DNA of 64,000 nt from Luteimonas sp. RC10 (GCF_014192745.1 NZ_JACHYJ010000003.1:273401-337400); one strand, 5' to 3'. Shown: positions 37,179-48,461, counted from the stretch's first letter. The notes: a model not told the origin generated them from the letters alone. A program made the numbers and translations.

Positions 37179-39080
37179 TCATCCGGCATCGGCGCCGCGT
37201 GCGAGCACCCGGCGCACCTCCTCCAGCGCGTTCGGATCGTCCAGGGTCGACAGGTCGCCCGGGTCGCGCGATTCGGCCAAGGCCTGCAACGAGCGCCGCA
37301 GCAGCTTGCCCGAGCGCGTCTTCGGCAGCGCACTGACCACGTACACACGCGCGGGCCGCGCGACGGCGCCGAGCTGGTCGGCCACCGTGCGCATCATCTC
37401 CCCGGCAGTGGCGTGCTGAGCCTGGGCATCGGATGCCGCCTGCTTGAGCGTCGCGAACACGATCGGCACCTGTCCCTTGATCTCGTCGGCCACGCCGATC
37501 ACCGCAGCCTCGGCGACCGCCGGGTGGCTGGCCACCGACTCCTCGATCTCGCGTGTCCCCAGGCGGTGGCCGGCGACATTGATGACATCGTCGGTGCGCC
37601 CGAGGATGAAGGTGTAGCCGTCCTCGTCCTGGATCGCCCAGTCCAGCGAGCTGTAGACCAGCGCCTTGAAATGCGAGAAGTAGCTCGACACAAAGCGCGC
37701 ATCGTCGTTCCACACCGTGGTCATACAGCCCGGCGGCAACGGTGGCTGGATCACCAGCACGCCCTTGGTGCCCGGCGGCACCCGCTCGCCGGTCGCCTCG
37801 TCGATCACGCGCAGATCGTATCCAGGCATCGGCAGCCCGGGCGAGCCGAACTTCACCGGCTTCATTTCGACGCCGGGCATCAGCGCCAGCACCGGCCAGC
37901 CGGTCTCGGTCTGCCAGTAGTTGTCGATGATCGTCGTGCCGCCCAGGCCTGTGTTGATCCAGCTTGCGGTCGGCTCGTCGAGCGGCTCGCCGGCCAGAAA
38001 CAGATACCGCAGCGCCGACAGGTCGTACTGGCGCAGGAACTTCGGGTCCTGCTTCTTCAGCACGCGGATCGCGGTGGGCGAGGAGAACATCGTACGCACG
38101 CCATAGTCGGCGCAGATCTTCCACCAGATACCCGCGTCGGGCGCCGTCGGCAGGCCTTCGTAGAGGATCGCGGTGGCGCCGGCGATCAGCGGACCGTAGA
38201 CGTTGTAGGAGTGGCCGACCGCCCAGCCGACGTCGGAGGTCGAGAACATCGCCTGGCCCGGACGCACGTCGTAAATCGCCCACATCGACAGCGCCATCGC
38301 GACCGCATAGCCGCCGACGTCGCGCTGCACGCCCTTGGGCTTGCCGGTCGTGCCCGAGGTGTAGAGCAGGTAACTGGGTTCGTTGGATTCCAGCCATGCG
38401 ACCGGCACGTCGGTCCCGGCATGCGCCGCACGCAGTGTGGCGTAGTCGACGTCGCGCCCCTCGACCCGCGACCCGCCAGGCGCGAGCCCACGGTCGACGA
38501 TCAGCACGCGCGGCGGCGGCGAGGTCGCTTGCGCCAGGGCCGCATCCACCAGTGGCTTGTAGGGAATGACCTTGCCGCCGCGGCTGCCGGCATCGGCCGC
38601 GATCAGCAGCGCAGGCTTGGCGTCATCGATGCGCAGCGCGAGGTTGTGCGCCGCGAAGCCGCCGAAGACCACCGAATGCACCGCACCGATGCGTGCGCAG
38701 GCGAGCATTGCGAACACCGCCTCGGCCATGTTGGGCATGTAGATGACCACGCGATCGCCGCGCCCGACGCCAAGCGCGACCAGGACCGCGGCGAAGTCGA
38801 CGACCTCGCGATGCAGTTGGCGATAGCTGAGCTCGCGCGTTTCGCCGGTCTCGGTCGAGATCGCCACCAGCGCAAGCCGATCGCCGCCGGTCTCGAGATG
38901 GCGGTCGACCGCGTTGTAGCAGAGATTGGTCAGGCCACCGACGAACCACTTGCGAAACGGCGGCTTCGAATCATCCAGGATTCGCTCGGGTGCCTTGTGC
39001 CAGTGGATCGCCTGCGCCTGCTCGCCCCAGAAACCTTCGGGGTCTTCGATGGAGCGGCGATGGAAGTCGTCGTAACGCAT
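37179..39080 (-). CDS. prpE: Propionate--CoA ligase
   Basis: 633-residue ANL-superfamily ligase activating propionate to propionyl-CoA, which feeds PrpC. AMP-binding motifs are YLLYTSGTTGKPKG, NYWQTETGWP, LGRTDDVINVAGHRLG and the catalytic lysine in KTRSGKLLRR. The N-terminus (FWGEQAQAIHWHKAPE) is typical of the PrpE branch of acetyl-CoA synthetases. It lies on the far side of the regulator gene and is not cotranscribed with prpBC. Acetyl-CoA synthetase activity cannot be fully excluded. Confidence 0.92.
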   Translation of the reverse strand: MRYDDFHRRSIEDPEGFWGEQAQAIHWHKAPERILDDSKPPFRKWFVGGLTNLCYNAVDRHLETGGDRLALVAISTETGETRELSYRQLHREVVDFAAVLVALGVGRGDRVVIYMPNMAEAVFAMLACARIGAVHSVVFGGFAAHNLALRIDDAKPALLIAADAGSRGGKVIPYKPLVDAALAQATSPPPRVLIVDRGLAPGGSRVEGRDVDYATLRAAHAGTDVPVAWLESNEPSYLLYTSGTTGKPKGVQRDVGGYAVAMALSMWAIYDVRPGQAMFSTSDVGWAVGHSYNVYGPLIAGATAILYEGLPTAPDAGIWWKICADYGVRTMFSSPTAIRVLKKQDPKFLRQYDLSALRYLFLAGEPLDEPTASWINTGLGGTTIIDNYWQTETGWPVLALMPGVEMKPVKFGSPGLPMPGYDLRVIDEATGERVPPGTKGVLVIQPPLPPGCMTTVWNDDARFVSSYFSHFKALVYSSLDWAIQDEDGYTFILGRTDDVINVAGHRLGTREIEESVASHPAVAEAAVIGVADEIKGQVPIVFATLKQAASDAQAQHATAGEMMRTVADQLGAVARPARVYVVSALPKTRSGKLLRRSLQALAESRDPGDLSTLDDPNALEEVRRVLARGADAG

Positions 39081-39256
39081 GGCCCTGCCTACGGATGGGA
39101 GGATCCCGAAGGCTAGACCGTGGAGCACGCCGGCCGCGCTACGACGTTGGTCTAGTGCGCGCGCATCCGCCGCCTGGCAACCGCCCGGATCGCGCTGTTG
39201 CGGCGCATCGCGCAGCGTTGCACTGCCGGGCAGACGCCGCCTGCGGCGGATGCGAC

Positions 39257-39280
39257 AAGGCCGGCCCGAGGGCCGGTCTT
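39257..39280 (-). terminator. Probable terminator of mdh
   Basis: aaggccggcc/ggccggtctt forms a stem of about 10 bp with one G-T pair, 22 bases beyond the mdh stop. On the minus strand it ends with CCTT, a weak T-tract. Confidence 0.5.
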
Positions 39281-39302
39281 GCGAGACACACGACGGTGCC
39301 GG

Positions 39303-40289
39303 TCAGCCCAGCAGGTGGGCGACGCCCGACCGCTCTTCCTCGAGCTCGGCCAGGGTCTTGTCGATCGCCTTCTGGCTGAAATCGTCGATCGGCAGGTCGC
39401 GGACGATCGTGTACTCACCGTTCTGCGTGGTCACCGGGAAGCCGAAGATCACGCCCTCGGGGATGCCGTAGGACCCGTCGGAGGGAATGCCCATCGTGGT
39501 CCACTTGCCGTTGGAACCGAGCACCCAGTCACGCACGTGATCGATGGCGGCGTTGGCGGCCGAGGCGGCCGACGACAGGCCACGGGCCTCGATGATCGCC
39601 GCGCCACGCTTGCCGACCTGCGGGATGAAGGTCTCGGCGTTCCAGGCGTCGTCGCCGATCTTGTCCTTCAGCGACGCGCCGCCGACGGTCGCAAAGCGGT
39701 AATCGGGGTACATGGTCGGGCTGTGGTTGCCCCAGACGATCAGCTTCTCGATCTCGCCCACGGCCACGCCGGCCTTGGTCGACAGCTGGCTCAGTGCGCG
39801 ATTGTGGTCCAGGCGCAGCATCGCGGTGAAGTTCTTGGCCGGCAGGTCGGGCGCGGACTTCATCGCGATGTAGGCATTGGTGTTGGCGGGGTTGCCGACG
39901 ACCAGCACCTTGACGTCGCGCGAGGCGACCTTGTTCAGCGCGGCGCCCTGGGCGGTGAAGATCTTGGCGTTCTCCAGCAGCAGGTCCTTGCGCTCCATGC
40001 CCGGGCCGCGGGGACGCGCACCGACCAGCAGCGCGATGTCGGCGTCCTTGAACGCGACTTCCGGATCGTCGGTGCCGATGGTGCCGGCCAACAGCGGGAA
40101 CGCGCAGTCCTCCAGCTCCATGATCACGCCCTTGAGCGCGGCCTGCGCCTTGTCGATCGGCAGTTCGAGCAGCTGCAGGATCACCGGCTGGTCCTTGCCC
40201 AGCATCTCGCCGGAGGCGATCCGGAACAGCAGCGCATAGCCGATCTGGCCGGCGGCGCCGGTCACGGCAACACGGACGGGCTTCTTCAT
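39303..40289 (-). CDS. mdh: Malate dehydrogenase
   Basis: 328-residue NAD-dependent TCA-cycle enzyme of the LDH-like branch. Motifs: NAD loop [29 protein letters not shown] (substrate Arg), [16 protein letters not shown] and the catalytic His in [12 protein letters not shown]. The ATG has AGAGG 8 bases upstream; an in-frame TTG two codons before is less likely. An independent terminator-like hairpin follows. Confidence 0.97.
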   Translation of the reverse strand: MKKPVRVAVTGAAGQIGYALLFRIASGEMLGKDQPVILQLLELPIDKAQAALKGVIMELEDCAFPLLAGTIGTDDPEVAFKDADIALLVGARPRGPGMERKDLLLENAKIFTAQGAALNKVASRDVKVLVVGNPANTNAYIAMKSAPDLPAKNFTAMLRLDHNRALSQLSTKAGVAVGEIEKLIVWGNHSPTMYPDYRFATVGGASLKDKIGDDAWNAETFIPQVGKRGAAIIEARGLSSAASAANAAIDHVRDWVLGSNGKWTTMGIPSDGSYGIPEGVIFGFPVTTQNGEYTIVRDLPIDDFSQKAIDKTLAELEEERSGVAHLLG

Positions 40290-40358
40290 CGTCAATCCTC
40301 TCGTATCAAGTCGAACGGTTACGTGGGTGGGGGCGAACCGGGCGGCGGTACCGTCGGC

Positions 40359-41558
40359 TCAGGTCAATTCCGCGAAGAACTCGCGGATGCGGGTCAGCCC
40401 AGGCAGCAGTTGCGCCTCCGGGCAGGTGTAGCTGATACGCAGCGCCCGCGGCTCGCCGAAGGCCGAGCCGGGCACGCAGGCCACGCCTTTGGCCTCGAGC
40501 AGCGCATTGCACAGGTCGACGTCGTTGTCGATGCGCAGCTGCCCATGCGACTTGCCGAACGCGACGCTGATGTCGGGAAACACGTAGAAGGCGCCGGCAG
40601 GCTTCGGGCAGACCACGCCCGGAATCTCCGCCAGCGCGGCCATCACCACGTCGCGACGCGCCTGGAACTCGGCGCACTTGGCCCTGGGCACGTCCTGGGG
40701 CCCGGACAGCGCGGCAACCGCAGCCGCGGTCACGACTTCCGGCACGTTGGTGATGTGATTGGAGTTCATCGTCGCAAACGCGGTCGCCACGCGCTCGGGA
40801 CCGGCCAGCAGGCCGACGCGCCACCCCGGCATGCCGTAGGTCTTGGACAAGGAGTCGACGAAGATCGTGCGCTCGCGCAGTTCGGGGCGCGCCTGCGTGA
40901 CGTGGTGGTAGCCGATGCCGTCGAACACCATCGCGTTGTAGATGTCGTCGGTGACGATCCAGGTGTCGGGATGGCGCGCCATCACGTCCGCCAACGCGGC
41001 GATCTCGCCTTGCGTGTAGACCATGCCGGTCGGGTTGGACGGGTTGTTGAACAGGAAGACCTTGGGCCGTTGCGCCAGTGCGGCGTCGAGCTGGGCCGGC
41101 GTCAGCTTGTAGTCCTGTTCCGGCGGGCACGGCAGCAGCCGGATGTCGGCGCCGACGATCTGCGCGATGTCGAGATAGGTCGTCCAGTACGGCGTGGCGA
41201 ACGCGAACCCGTCGCCTTCGTCCAGCAGCACTTCGGCCAGCGTGTAGAGGATGTGCTTGGCGCCGATGCCGCTCGCGCAGTGGGCGCGCGTATAGCCCAG
41301 CAGGCCGATGCGGTCGAGATGGTCGATGAAGGCGTCGAGCAGCGCATCGCCGCCCCGGTTGCTGCCGTACTGGCCGCTGTCGCGCTCGAGCGCGTCGCGC
41401 GCGGCGGCGTAGACGTGCGGGCCGGGCAGGAAGTTCGGCACGCCGATCGAGAAGCTGATGATGTCCCGCCCCTCGGCCTTCAGGCGCTTGGCCTTCTCGG
41501 CGACCTGCATGATGGCGCTGGGCTTGGCGCGACCGGTGCGCGCAGCGAGCTGGAGCAT
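40359..41558 (-). CDS. Class I/II pyridoxal-phosphate aminotransferase
   Basis: 399-residue aspartate-aminotransferase-fold enzyme. The N-terminus (RAKPSAIMQVAEKAKRLKAEG) and FSIGVPNF identify the AAT-I gamma group. PLP is bound by the lysine in DSLSKTYGMPGWRVG; other motifs are NNPSNPTGMVY and the substrate-carboxylate Arg in RISYTCPE. An aspartate/aromatic/alanine donor cannot be distinguished from sequence. It lies 69 bases upstream of mdh on the same strand, so aspartate-oxaloacetate chemistry is plausible. Confidence 0.9.
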   Translation of the reverse strand: MLQLAARTGRAKPSAIMQVAEKAKRLKAEGRDIISFSIGVPNFLPGPHVYAAARDALERDSGQYGSNRGGDALLDAFIDHLDRIGLLGYTRAHCASGIGAKHILYTLAEVLLDEGDGFAFATPYWTTYLDIAQIVGADIRLLPCPPEQDYKLTPAQLDAALAQRPKVFLFNNPSNPTGMVYTQGEIAALADVMARHPDTWIVTDDIYNAMVFDGIGYHHVTQARPELRERTIFVDSLSKTYGMPGWRVGLLAGPERVATAFATMNSNHITNVPEVVTAAAVAALSGPQDVPRAKCAEFQARRDVVMAALAEIPGVVCPKPAGAFYVFPDISVAFGKSHGQLRIDNDVDLCNALLEAKGVACVPGSAFGEPRALRISYTCPEAQLLPGLTRIREFFAELT

Positions 41559-41710
41559 CGCACAACCTCGTTTGGGGAGGGCTGGCCGGCAGCTGGAGAG
41601 CGGTTTTTCCGGCGCGAAATGGTATCACGGCGCCCCGTTGCGACCGCGCCATGCGGCCGTCCTGCCGGCTGCACGCGCGGTGCGCGGGCGTCAGGCCCGG
41701 GCATTGGCGC

Positions 41711-42490
41711 CTACAGATAGTCCAGCACGTCGCCCAGGTCGTAGTTCTCGTCGAAGTAGGCTTGCCACTTTGCGTAGACCTCGCGCAGGCAGGCCGGCGT
41801 GGTGCAGGCGTCGAGTTGCTGGACCACCACCGCCGCGGTGCGGTCGCCGTCGGGGTAGCGCGCCGACAGCTCGACCAGTTGCGCGTGCAGGTTGCGGTCG
41901 AGCGCGGCGAAGTCATCGTGGTTGCAGGCGAGCGTCGCCCGCAGGCTGCCCTGGGCGGCATCGGTGTCGCAGGTCACCGCGGGAACGCGGTCGGCCTGCG
42001 AGACGGCGAGCGTGATCTCCTGACGATCGCGCGGGGTAAGGCGGCGCACGAAGCCCAGTTCCTCGGTCTGCCCCTGCGCCCAGGTCAGGCGCAAGGTGAA
42101 GCCGTCGGCAGCCTCATCGCGCACTTTGCGCCATGTGGCGGTCTCGTCGGGCCCGTCTTGACGGTCGATGCGGAAGGCCAGGGTCTGGTTGTCGAGGTCC
42201 ACGTCCTCGACCGTGCCGTCGAGCCAGGCCCCGTCGCGCAGCATCCGCAGGCCCGCGCCGGCCTGGTATTCGATGGCGTAGACCGTCTGCGCATCGTCGC
42301 CCTGCGCGCCGCCGGTGCTCCAGATGCCCTCCAGGCTCTGCTCGAACGCCGGGTCCTGGGGCTGCGATGCCGCTGGGGACGGTGTGGACGGGGCCAATTG
42401 CGCGCCCTCGGACGGGCGCTCGCATGCGACCAGGCCCAGCAGCAGGGCCGGCAGCAGCGCGAGGGATCGCAGGCGGACAGGCGATGTCAT
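41711..42490 (-). CDS. Lipoprotein with LprI-like C-terminal region
   Basis: 259-residue probable lipoprotein: signal peptide with lipobox LVAC (C23), then a Ser/Pro/Gln-rich stretch. The middle (EGIWSTGGAQGDDAQTVYAIEYQ) is unrecognised. The C-terminus (LACNHDDFAALDRNLHAQLVEL ... PACLREVYAKW, conserved Cys residues) resembles the LprI/DUF1311 lysozyme-inhibitor-type domain. Function is uncertain. Residue C23 would be lipid-modified; the +2 residue is Glu, giving outer-membrane sorting. Confidence 0.75.
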   Translation of the reverse strand: MTSPVRLRSLALLPALLLGLVACERPSEGAQLAPSTPSPAASQPQDPAFEQSLEGIWSTGGAQGDDAQTVYAIEYQAGAGLRMLRDGAWLDGTVEDVDLDNQTLAFRIDRQDGPDETATWRKVRDEAADGFTLRLTWAQGQTEELGFVRRLTPRDRQEITLAVSQADRVPAVTCDTDAAQGSLRATLACNHDDFAALDRNLHAQLVELSARYPDGDRTAAVVVQQLDACTTPACLREVYAKWQAYFDENYDLGDVLDYL

Positions 42491-42542
42491 TGGCGTCCCT
42501 CGGCAGCAGGCAGGCCGGCGATGCGCCGGCCTGCCGATTGCA

Positions 42543-43037
42543 TCACGCCGCGAGGGTCTTGTTCCACTCCGCCACGCGATCGGCCTTGGCGGCCAGCACG
42601 GCCTCGGCGTCGCCTTCGATCTTCACAGACTTGATGACGTCGCCCTGCTTGATCGCGTCCACCACGTCCAGGCCCTGCGTGACCTTGCCGAACACGGTGT
42701 GCTTGCCGTCCAGCCAGTCGGTCTTGATGTGGGTGATGAAGAACTGGCTGCCGTTGGTGTTGGGACCGGCATTGGCCATCGACAGCACGCCGCGTTCATG
42801 CTTGACGCCATTGTTCGTTTCATCTTCGAAACGATACCCTGGGCCGCCGCGGCCCGAGCCCTCGGGGCAGCCGCCCTGGACCATGAAGTCGGCGATGACG
42901 CGGTGGAAGTTCAGCCCGTCGTAGAAGCCGCGCTTGGCCAGGTTGACGAAGTTGGCGACGGTCAGCGGGGCCTTGTCGGCGAACAGCTCGACCTGGATCT
43001 GGCCACGGTCGGTATCGAATACGGCGTGCAGGGACAT
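42543..43037 (-). CDS. Cyclophilin-type peptidyl-prolyl cis-trans isomerase
   Basis: 164-residue cytoplasmic cyclophilin (no signal peptide). The active-site set is seen in [50 protein letters not shown]. Close to E. coli PpiB. The start is fixed by AGGAT about 7 bases before the ATG. Divergent from typA. Confidence 0.95.
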   Translation of the reverse strand: MSLHAVFDTDRGQIQVELFADKAPLTVANFVNLAKRGFYDGLNFHRVIADFMVQGGCPEGSGRGGPGYRFEDETNNGVKHERGVLSMANAGPNTNGSQFFITHIKTDWLDGKHTVFGKVTQGLDVVDAIKQGDVIKSVKIEGDAEAVLAAKADRVAEWNKTLAA

Positions 43038-43102
43038 CGGTGCATCCTGGGTTGGGGTGGTCCGACAGGCTGGATGCGGCCCCAATGGCCGATTTCAAGC
43101 CG

Positions 43103-43127
43103 CCTGTCGCGCGCGGCGCGCGACAGG
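43103..43127. promoter_or_regulatory. Perfect dyad overlapping the typA promoter region
   Basis: cctgtcgcgcg/cgcgcgacagg is a perfect 11-bp inverted repeat with a 3-base centre, ending one base before the typA -10 box. It would cover the -35 region, so it may be an operator or a supercoiling-sensitive structure between divergent ppi and typA. Confidence 0.5.
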
Positions 43128-43128
43128 G

Positions 43129-43134
43129 TATGAT
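43129..43134 (+). promoter_or_regulatory. -10 box of typA
   Basis: TATGAT, 57 bases before the typA ATG, in the divergent region with the cyclophilin gene. The -35 region is occupied by a GC-rich dyad. Confidence 0.45.
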
Positions 43135-43191
43135 AGCCGGCTTCCTCCACTGCCCTAGCGCGCCAGGTCAAAGCCAGGTGCGGCCTTGCCC

Positions 43192-45017
<1,826 letters not shown>

Positions 45018-45021
<4 letters not shown>

Positions 45022-45602
45022 GCCAGGCGCTGTTCCCGGGTTGGCGGCCCGACACCGCCGGTCGGGCGGCGCTCGCGACGCTGTCGCAACGCCTGCAGGA
45101 GGCGCGTCCATCGGACGCGCCTTCTTTGCAACTGCGGCGCGCCGATCAATGGCATGCCACGCTCTGCTTCATCGGCCACGACGTCGGCCATCTCGCAACG
45201 CCCGCGCTGCTCGATGCGTTCGCAGCGGCTGCCGCCCACATCCCGCCGCACACGTGCGATCTCGAACGTCTTGTCTACTGGCGTCAGTCGGGAGCGGTCG
45301 TCGCGTTGCCGCACAACTGCTTGGCCCTGCAGGCGCTGTGCGATGCGACGCGTGATGCGATCCGCCGCTGCGGCATCACGCCGGCGCAGGTGACGACCCA
45401 ACCGCATGTGACCCTGGCCTATCTGCCGAAGGGACTCGACGCGCAGCCCTGGCTCGACGCGGTCGACTGCGACATCGGTCCGCTGACGGTCGACACCTTC
45501 GAACTGCTGTTCAATCCCGGTGGTCGCTACGAAGCGCTCGGCAGTTGGCCGCTGACCGGCGCTCCCCTGCCCCCGCCGCCGCGCCAGGATGCGTTGTTCT
45601 GA
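45018..45602 (+). CDS. thpR: RNA 2',3'-cyclic phosphodiesterase (2'-5' RNA ligase family)
   Basis: 194-residue 2H phosphoesterase. The two catalytic HxT motifs are HATL (H46, T48) and HVTL (H130, T132), in WHATLCFIG and QPHVTLAYLPK. The family hydrolyses 2',3'-cyclic phosphates of RNA and can ligate in vitro. The GTG start overlaps the typA stop (GTGA), and its own stop overlaps the next ATG (TGATG), so all three genes are probably cotranslated. Confidence 0.9.
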
Positions 45603-46060
45603 TGGCCGATGACCTCACCCCTGCACACAACGGCCTGCGCGCGATCGCACTGTTCGAGGCCGGCAAGGGCGTCATCGCCTTGCTCGTCGCCGGCGGCCTC
45701 GCAGCAATCGGGCCCGATGCGCTGCAGCATCAGGTTGAGCGCGTGCTCGCGCGGTTTGGCGCGAATGCCGATCGCTTCGGCACGGATCTGCTTGACGCGA
45801 TCACACCGCAGACGCTGCATATCGCGATTGCCGTCGCGCTGATCTATGCGGCCATGCGCCTGCTCGAAGCCTGGGGCCTGTGGTGGCACCGGGCGTGGGC
45901 CTCGTGGCTCGGCGTCATCGGCGCGGCCGCGTATCTGCCGTTCGAGATCTACGCGCTCTGGCACCACCCCGACTGGATGACCTGGGGTGTGTTCCTGCTC
46001 AATCTGCTGATCGTGTTGGTGCTGGCCCGCGATCTGTACCGGCGGCGTGCGGGCGGCTGA
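45602..46060 (+). CDS. DUF2127 family membrane protein
   Basis: 152-residue membrane protein with about three to four hydrophobic helices. Features of the DUF2127 family are GLRAIALFEAGKGVIALLVAGG, YAAMRLLEAWGLWWHRAWASWLG and the end YLPFEIYALWHHPDWMTW. Function is unknown. The ATG overlaps the thpR stop by one base, so it belongs to the typA-thpR unit. Confidence 0.82.
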   Translation: MADDLTPAHNGLRAIALFEAGKGVIALLVAGGLAAIGPDALQHQVERVLARFGANADRFGTDLLDAITPQTLHIAIAVALIYAAMRLLEAWGLWWHRAWASWLGVIGAAAYLPFEIYALWHHPDWMTWGVFLLNLLIVLVLARDLYRRRAGG

Positions 46061-46122
46061 AGCAACCTCGCAGCGCGGACTGATTGCTGCGGCCGCGTCC
46101 CGCACTGGACTTCGGAAACAGC

Positions 46123-46227
46123 GTTGCGCCGGCCGGGGGTTACTCCTCGGCTCGGCAGCCATCCATGGCTGACTCGCCGCCGCGGGCCATCCATGGCCCG
46201 CTCTGCGCAACCCCCGGCCGGCACAAC
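46123..46227. repeat. Cloverleaf-like palindromic repeat with two inner hairpins
   Basis: Outer arms gttgcgccggccgggggtt (46123-46141) and aacccccggccggcacaac (46209-46227) pair over 19 bases with one mismatch. Inside are two palindromes sharing the core CCATCCATGG: cagccat-cc-atggctg (46156-46171) and gcgggccat-cc-atggcccgc (46182-46201). Together they can fold as a three-way junction. A related hairpin lies at 46339-46358. Confidence 0.85.
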
Positions 46228-46338
46228 GCACTGCGGCTTGAAGGTCGCGACTTCTATCGAGCGGGCGATGCACTTGTTCGGACGAAGGCGCGATCTGAAA
46301 GTTCGAGGCAGCGGACTGGCGGCCGGTGGTCGCGCCGA

Positions 46339-46358
46339 GCGCGCCATGGATGGCGCGC
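46339..46358. repeat. CCATGGATGG-centred hairpin
   Basis: gcgcgccat-gg-atggcgcgc, a perfect palindrome with the inverted core of the cloverleaf hairpins about 110 bases away. Probably a solitary or decayed member of the same repeat family. Confidence 0.75.
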
Positions 46359-46460
46359 GCCCGAGTCAAGGCAGGATGCCTTGACCGAGGGAAAAGCGGC
46401 TTCCGGCCGGCAGGCCGATGCCCGCCCGGAGCCAGCTCGACTTGCAGCCGCCAACGCGAC

Positions 46461-47855
46461 TCATCCCGCCGCGCGCCCGACCTGCGCATGCTTGCGCACG
46501 ATCAGCATCGCCGTCTCCAGCGCCTGCTCGTAGTTGAGCCGCGGGTCGACCTGGCTCTTGTAGGCGCGCTCCAGATCGACCTCGGTCAGCGCCCGCGCGC
46601 CGCCCATGCACTCGGTGACGTCCTCGCCGGTCAGCTCCAGATGCACGCCCCCTAAGCGGGTCCCGGCCGCGGCATGCAGGTCGAACGCCTGCTCGATCTC
46701 GCTGCGGATGTTGTCGAAGCGCCGGGTCTTGAAGCCGTTGTGGGTCGACTCGGTGTTGCCGTGCATCGGGTCGCAGATCCACAGCACGCGACGGCCGGAG
46801 CGCTTCACCGCTTCGAGCAGCGCCGGCAGGCGCTCGGCGATCTTGGTCGCGCCCATGCGATGGATCAGACTCAGGCGGCCCGGTTCGTCGTCGGGATTGA
46901 GCAGCTCGATCAGGCGCAGCAGTTCGTCGGGGGTCGAGGTCGGGCCGACCTTGACCCCGATCGGATTGCGCAGGCCGCGGAAGTATTCGACATGCGCGCC
47001 GTCGAGCGCTGCGGTACGCACGCCGATCCAAGGGAAATGCGTGCTGAGATTGAACCAGCCCCACTGGCGCGGCACCTGGCGCGTCTGTGCCTCCTCGTAA
47101 GGCAGCAGCAGCGCTTCGTGCGAGGTGTAGAAATCGACACGCTTGAGCGTGTGCACCTGGGTGCCGGCCAGGGTTTCCATGAAACGCACCGCATCGCCGA
47201 GTCCCGAGACCATGCGCTGATACTCCTCGGCCAGCGGCGAATGCCCCACCCAATCCAGCCCCCAGTACTCGGGGTGATGCAGATCGGCAAAACCACCATC
47301 GATCAACGAGCGGACGAAGTTCATCGTCATCGCCGAGCGCGCGTGCGCCTTGATCATGCGGCGCGGATCCGGGGTCCGCGCCTGCGCGGTGAACGCCGGT
47401 GCATTGACCACATCGCCGCGATAACTCGGCAAGGCGACGCCATCGCGCACCTCGGTGTCGGCCGAGCGCGGCTTGGCGTACTGGCCTGCGAACCGGCCGA
47501 CCCGCACCACCGGCAGGCGCATGCCGTGCACGAGCACCAGGCTCATCTGCAGCAGCACCTTCAGGCGGTTGGAGATGATCTCCGACGTGCAGTCGCCGAA
47601 GTGCTCGGCGCAATCGCCGCCCTGCAACACGAAGCGCTGGCCGTCCTGGGCTTCGGCCAACTGCTGCTTCAGGCTCAGGATCTCCCAGGAGGTCACCAAC
47701 GGCGGCAATGCACGGAGCTCGGCCTGCACTTCGCCCAGCGCCTCGGCATCGGGATACACCGGCAACTGCGCGGCGGGACGGCTGCGCCAGCTCTCGGGGG
47801 TCCAGTCTTCGGGCAGGGTCACAGGGCGCAGACTGCGTTCGGCGGAAGCGGGCAT
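46461..47855 (-). CDS. Class II 3-deoxy-7-phosphoheptulonate synthase
   Basis: 464-residue plant/actinobacterial-type (class II) DAHP synthase. It condenses PEP and erythrose 4-phosphate in the first shikimate step. Motifs: VLQGGDCAEHF with the metal Cys, RVGRFAGQYAKPRS, DPRRMIKAHARSA, SLIHRMGATKIAERLP, CDPMHGNTES, GVHLELTGEDVTEC. The ATG is fixed by GAGGAT 8 bases upstream. Length fits the family. Confidence 0.95.
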   Translation of the reverse strand: MPASAERSLRPVTLPEDWTPESWRSRPAAQLPVYPDAEALGEVQAELRALPPLVTSWEILSLKQQLAEAQDGQRFVLQGGDCAEHFGDCTSEIISNRLKVLLQMSLVLVHGMRLPVVRVGRFAGQYAKPRSADTEVRDGVALPSYRGDVVNAPAFTAQARTPDPRRMIKAHARSAMTMNFVRSLIDGGFADLHHPEYWGLDWVGHSPLAEEYQRMVSGLGDAVRFMETLAGTQVHTLKRVDFYTSHEALLLPYEEAQTRQVPRQWGWFNLSTHFPWIGVRTAALDGAHVEYFRGLRNPIGVKVGPTSTPDELLRLIELLNPDDEPGRLSLIHRMGATKIAERLPALLEAVKRSGRRVLWICDPMHGNTESTHNGFKTRRFDNIRSEIEQAFDLHAAAGTRLGGVHLELTGEDVTECMGGARALTEVDLERAYKSQVDPRLNYEQALETAMLIVRKHAQVGRAAG

Positions 47856-47903
47856 CGGAACATCCTCGTGCGAGCGCACATCATCGCAGCTTGCTGCGCT
47901 GCG

Positions 47904-48428
47904 TCAATTTCGGCTGCGCGAACGCGTGTTGCGCTGTGGGCGCCACGCGGCATACACCGCGACCGCACCCAGCAACACGAACCACAGCAGGCTCCAGGCG
48001 GGCATCGACAGGCCCAGCAAGGTCCAGTCGATCGTGCCGCAATCGCCGCTGCCGGTCAGGACCTTCTGGATCAGGGTCGGCGTGTCCATGGTCTGGCGCA
48101 TGAAGGCGAATGGCGCGCCGCAGCTCACGAAGCCCGGCGGATGCATCTGCAGCCAGACATGCCGCCCGGCGATGCCGATGCCGACCGCAGCGGCGGCCAG
48201 ACCCAGCACGCCATAGACGCGCCGCCCGCCCTGCCCCTTGGGCGCATGCACCCCGGCGATCAGCAACACCAGGCCAAGCGCCGCGAACGCGATGCGCTGG
48301 AAGATGCACAAGGGGCATGGCTGCAATCCCCACTGCAACTGCGAGTAGATCGCAAAGCCGATCAGCGCAAAGCAGGCAACACCGCCGACGAGCATCAGAG
48401 TGCGGAACGACCAGCGCAGTGGATTCAT
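47904..48428 (-). CDS. dsbB: Disulfide bond formation protein B
   Basis: 174-residue inner-membrane oxidase that regenerates DsbA by passing electrons to quinone. It has four helices and two periplasmic loops with redox pairs: CPLC (C38, C41) and C103/C130 (FVSCGAP, GSGDC). MNPLRWSFR is the usual xanthomonad-like start; a second ATG two codons upstream (48434) is possible. A GATAAT box lies 28 bases upstream. Confidence 0.93.
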   Translation of the reverse strand: MNPLRWSFRTLMLVGGVACFALIGFAIYSQLQWGLQPCPLCIFQRIAFAALGLVLLIAGVHAPKGQGGRRVYGVLGLAAAAVGIGIAGRHVWLQMHPPGFVSCGAPFAFMRQTMDTPTLIQKVLTGSGDCGTIDWTLLGLSMPAWSLLWFVLLGAVAVYAAWRPQRNTRSRSRN

Positions 48429-48455
48429 GGACATGGGCCAGAAAGAGAGACGACG

Positions 48456-48461
48456 ATTATC
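48456..48461 (-). promoter_or_regulatory. -10 box of dsbB
   Basis: GATAAT on the minus strand, 27 bases before the dsbB ATG and after the ribosomal-operon terminator. The -35 is not recognised. Confidence 0.4.

Larger units (their letters stand above)
46061..46460. other. Gene-free 400-base region with palindromic repeats
   Basis: No credible gene on either strand between the DUF2127 gene and the DAHP synthase gene. It holds the cloverleaf-like repeat (46123-46227) and another CCATGGATGG-centred hairpin (46339-46358), described separately. Frames across it are Arg-rich and repetitive, as expected from palindromic DNA. Confidence 0.6.

Noticed and set aside
35688..39116. Plus-strand frame of about 1,140 codons across the prp regulator and prpE
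   Set aside because: Crosses two confirmed genes in the wrong frame or strand and has no recognisable domain.
46084..46533. Small plus-strand frames in the repeat region before the DAHP synthase gene
   Set aside because: They are translations of palindromic DNA with repeated short peptides and no domain.
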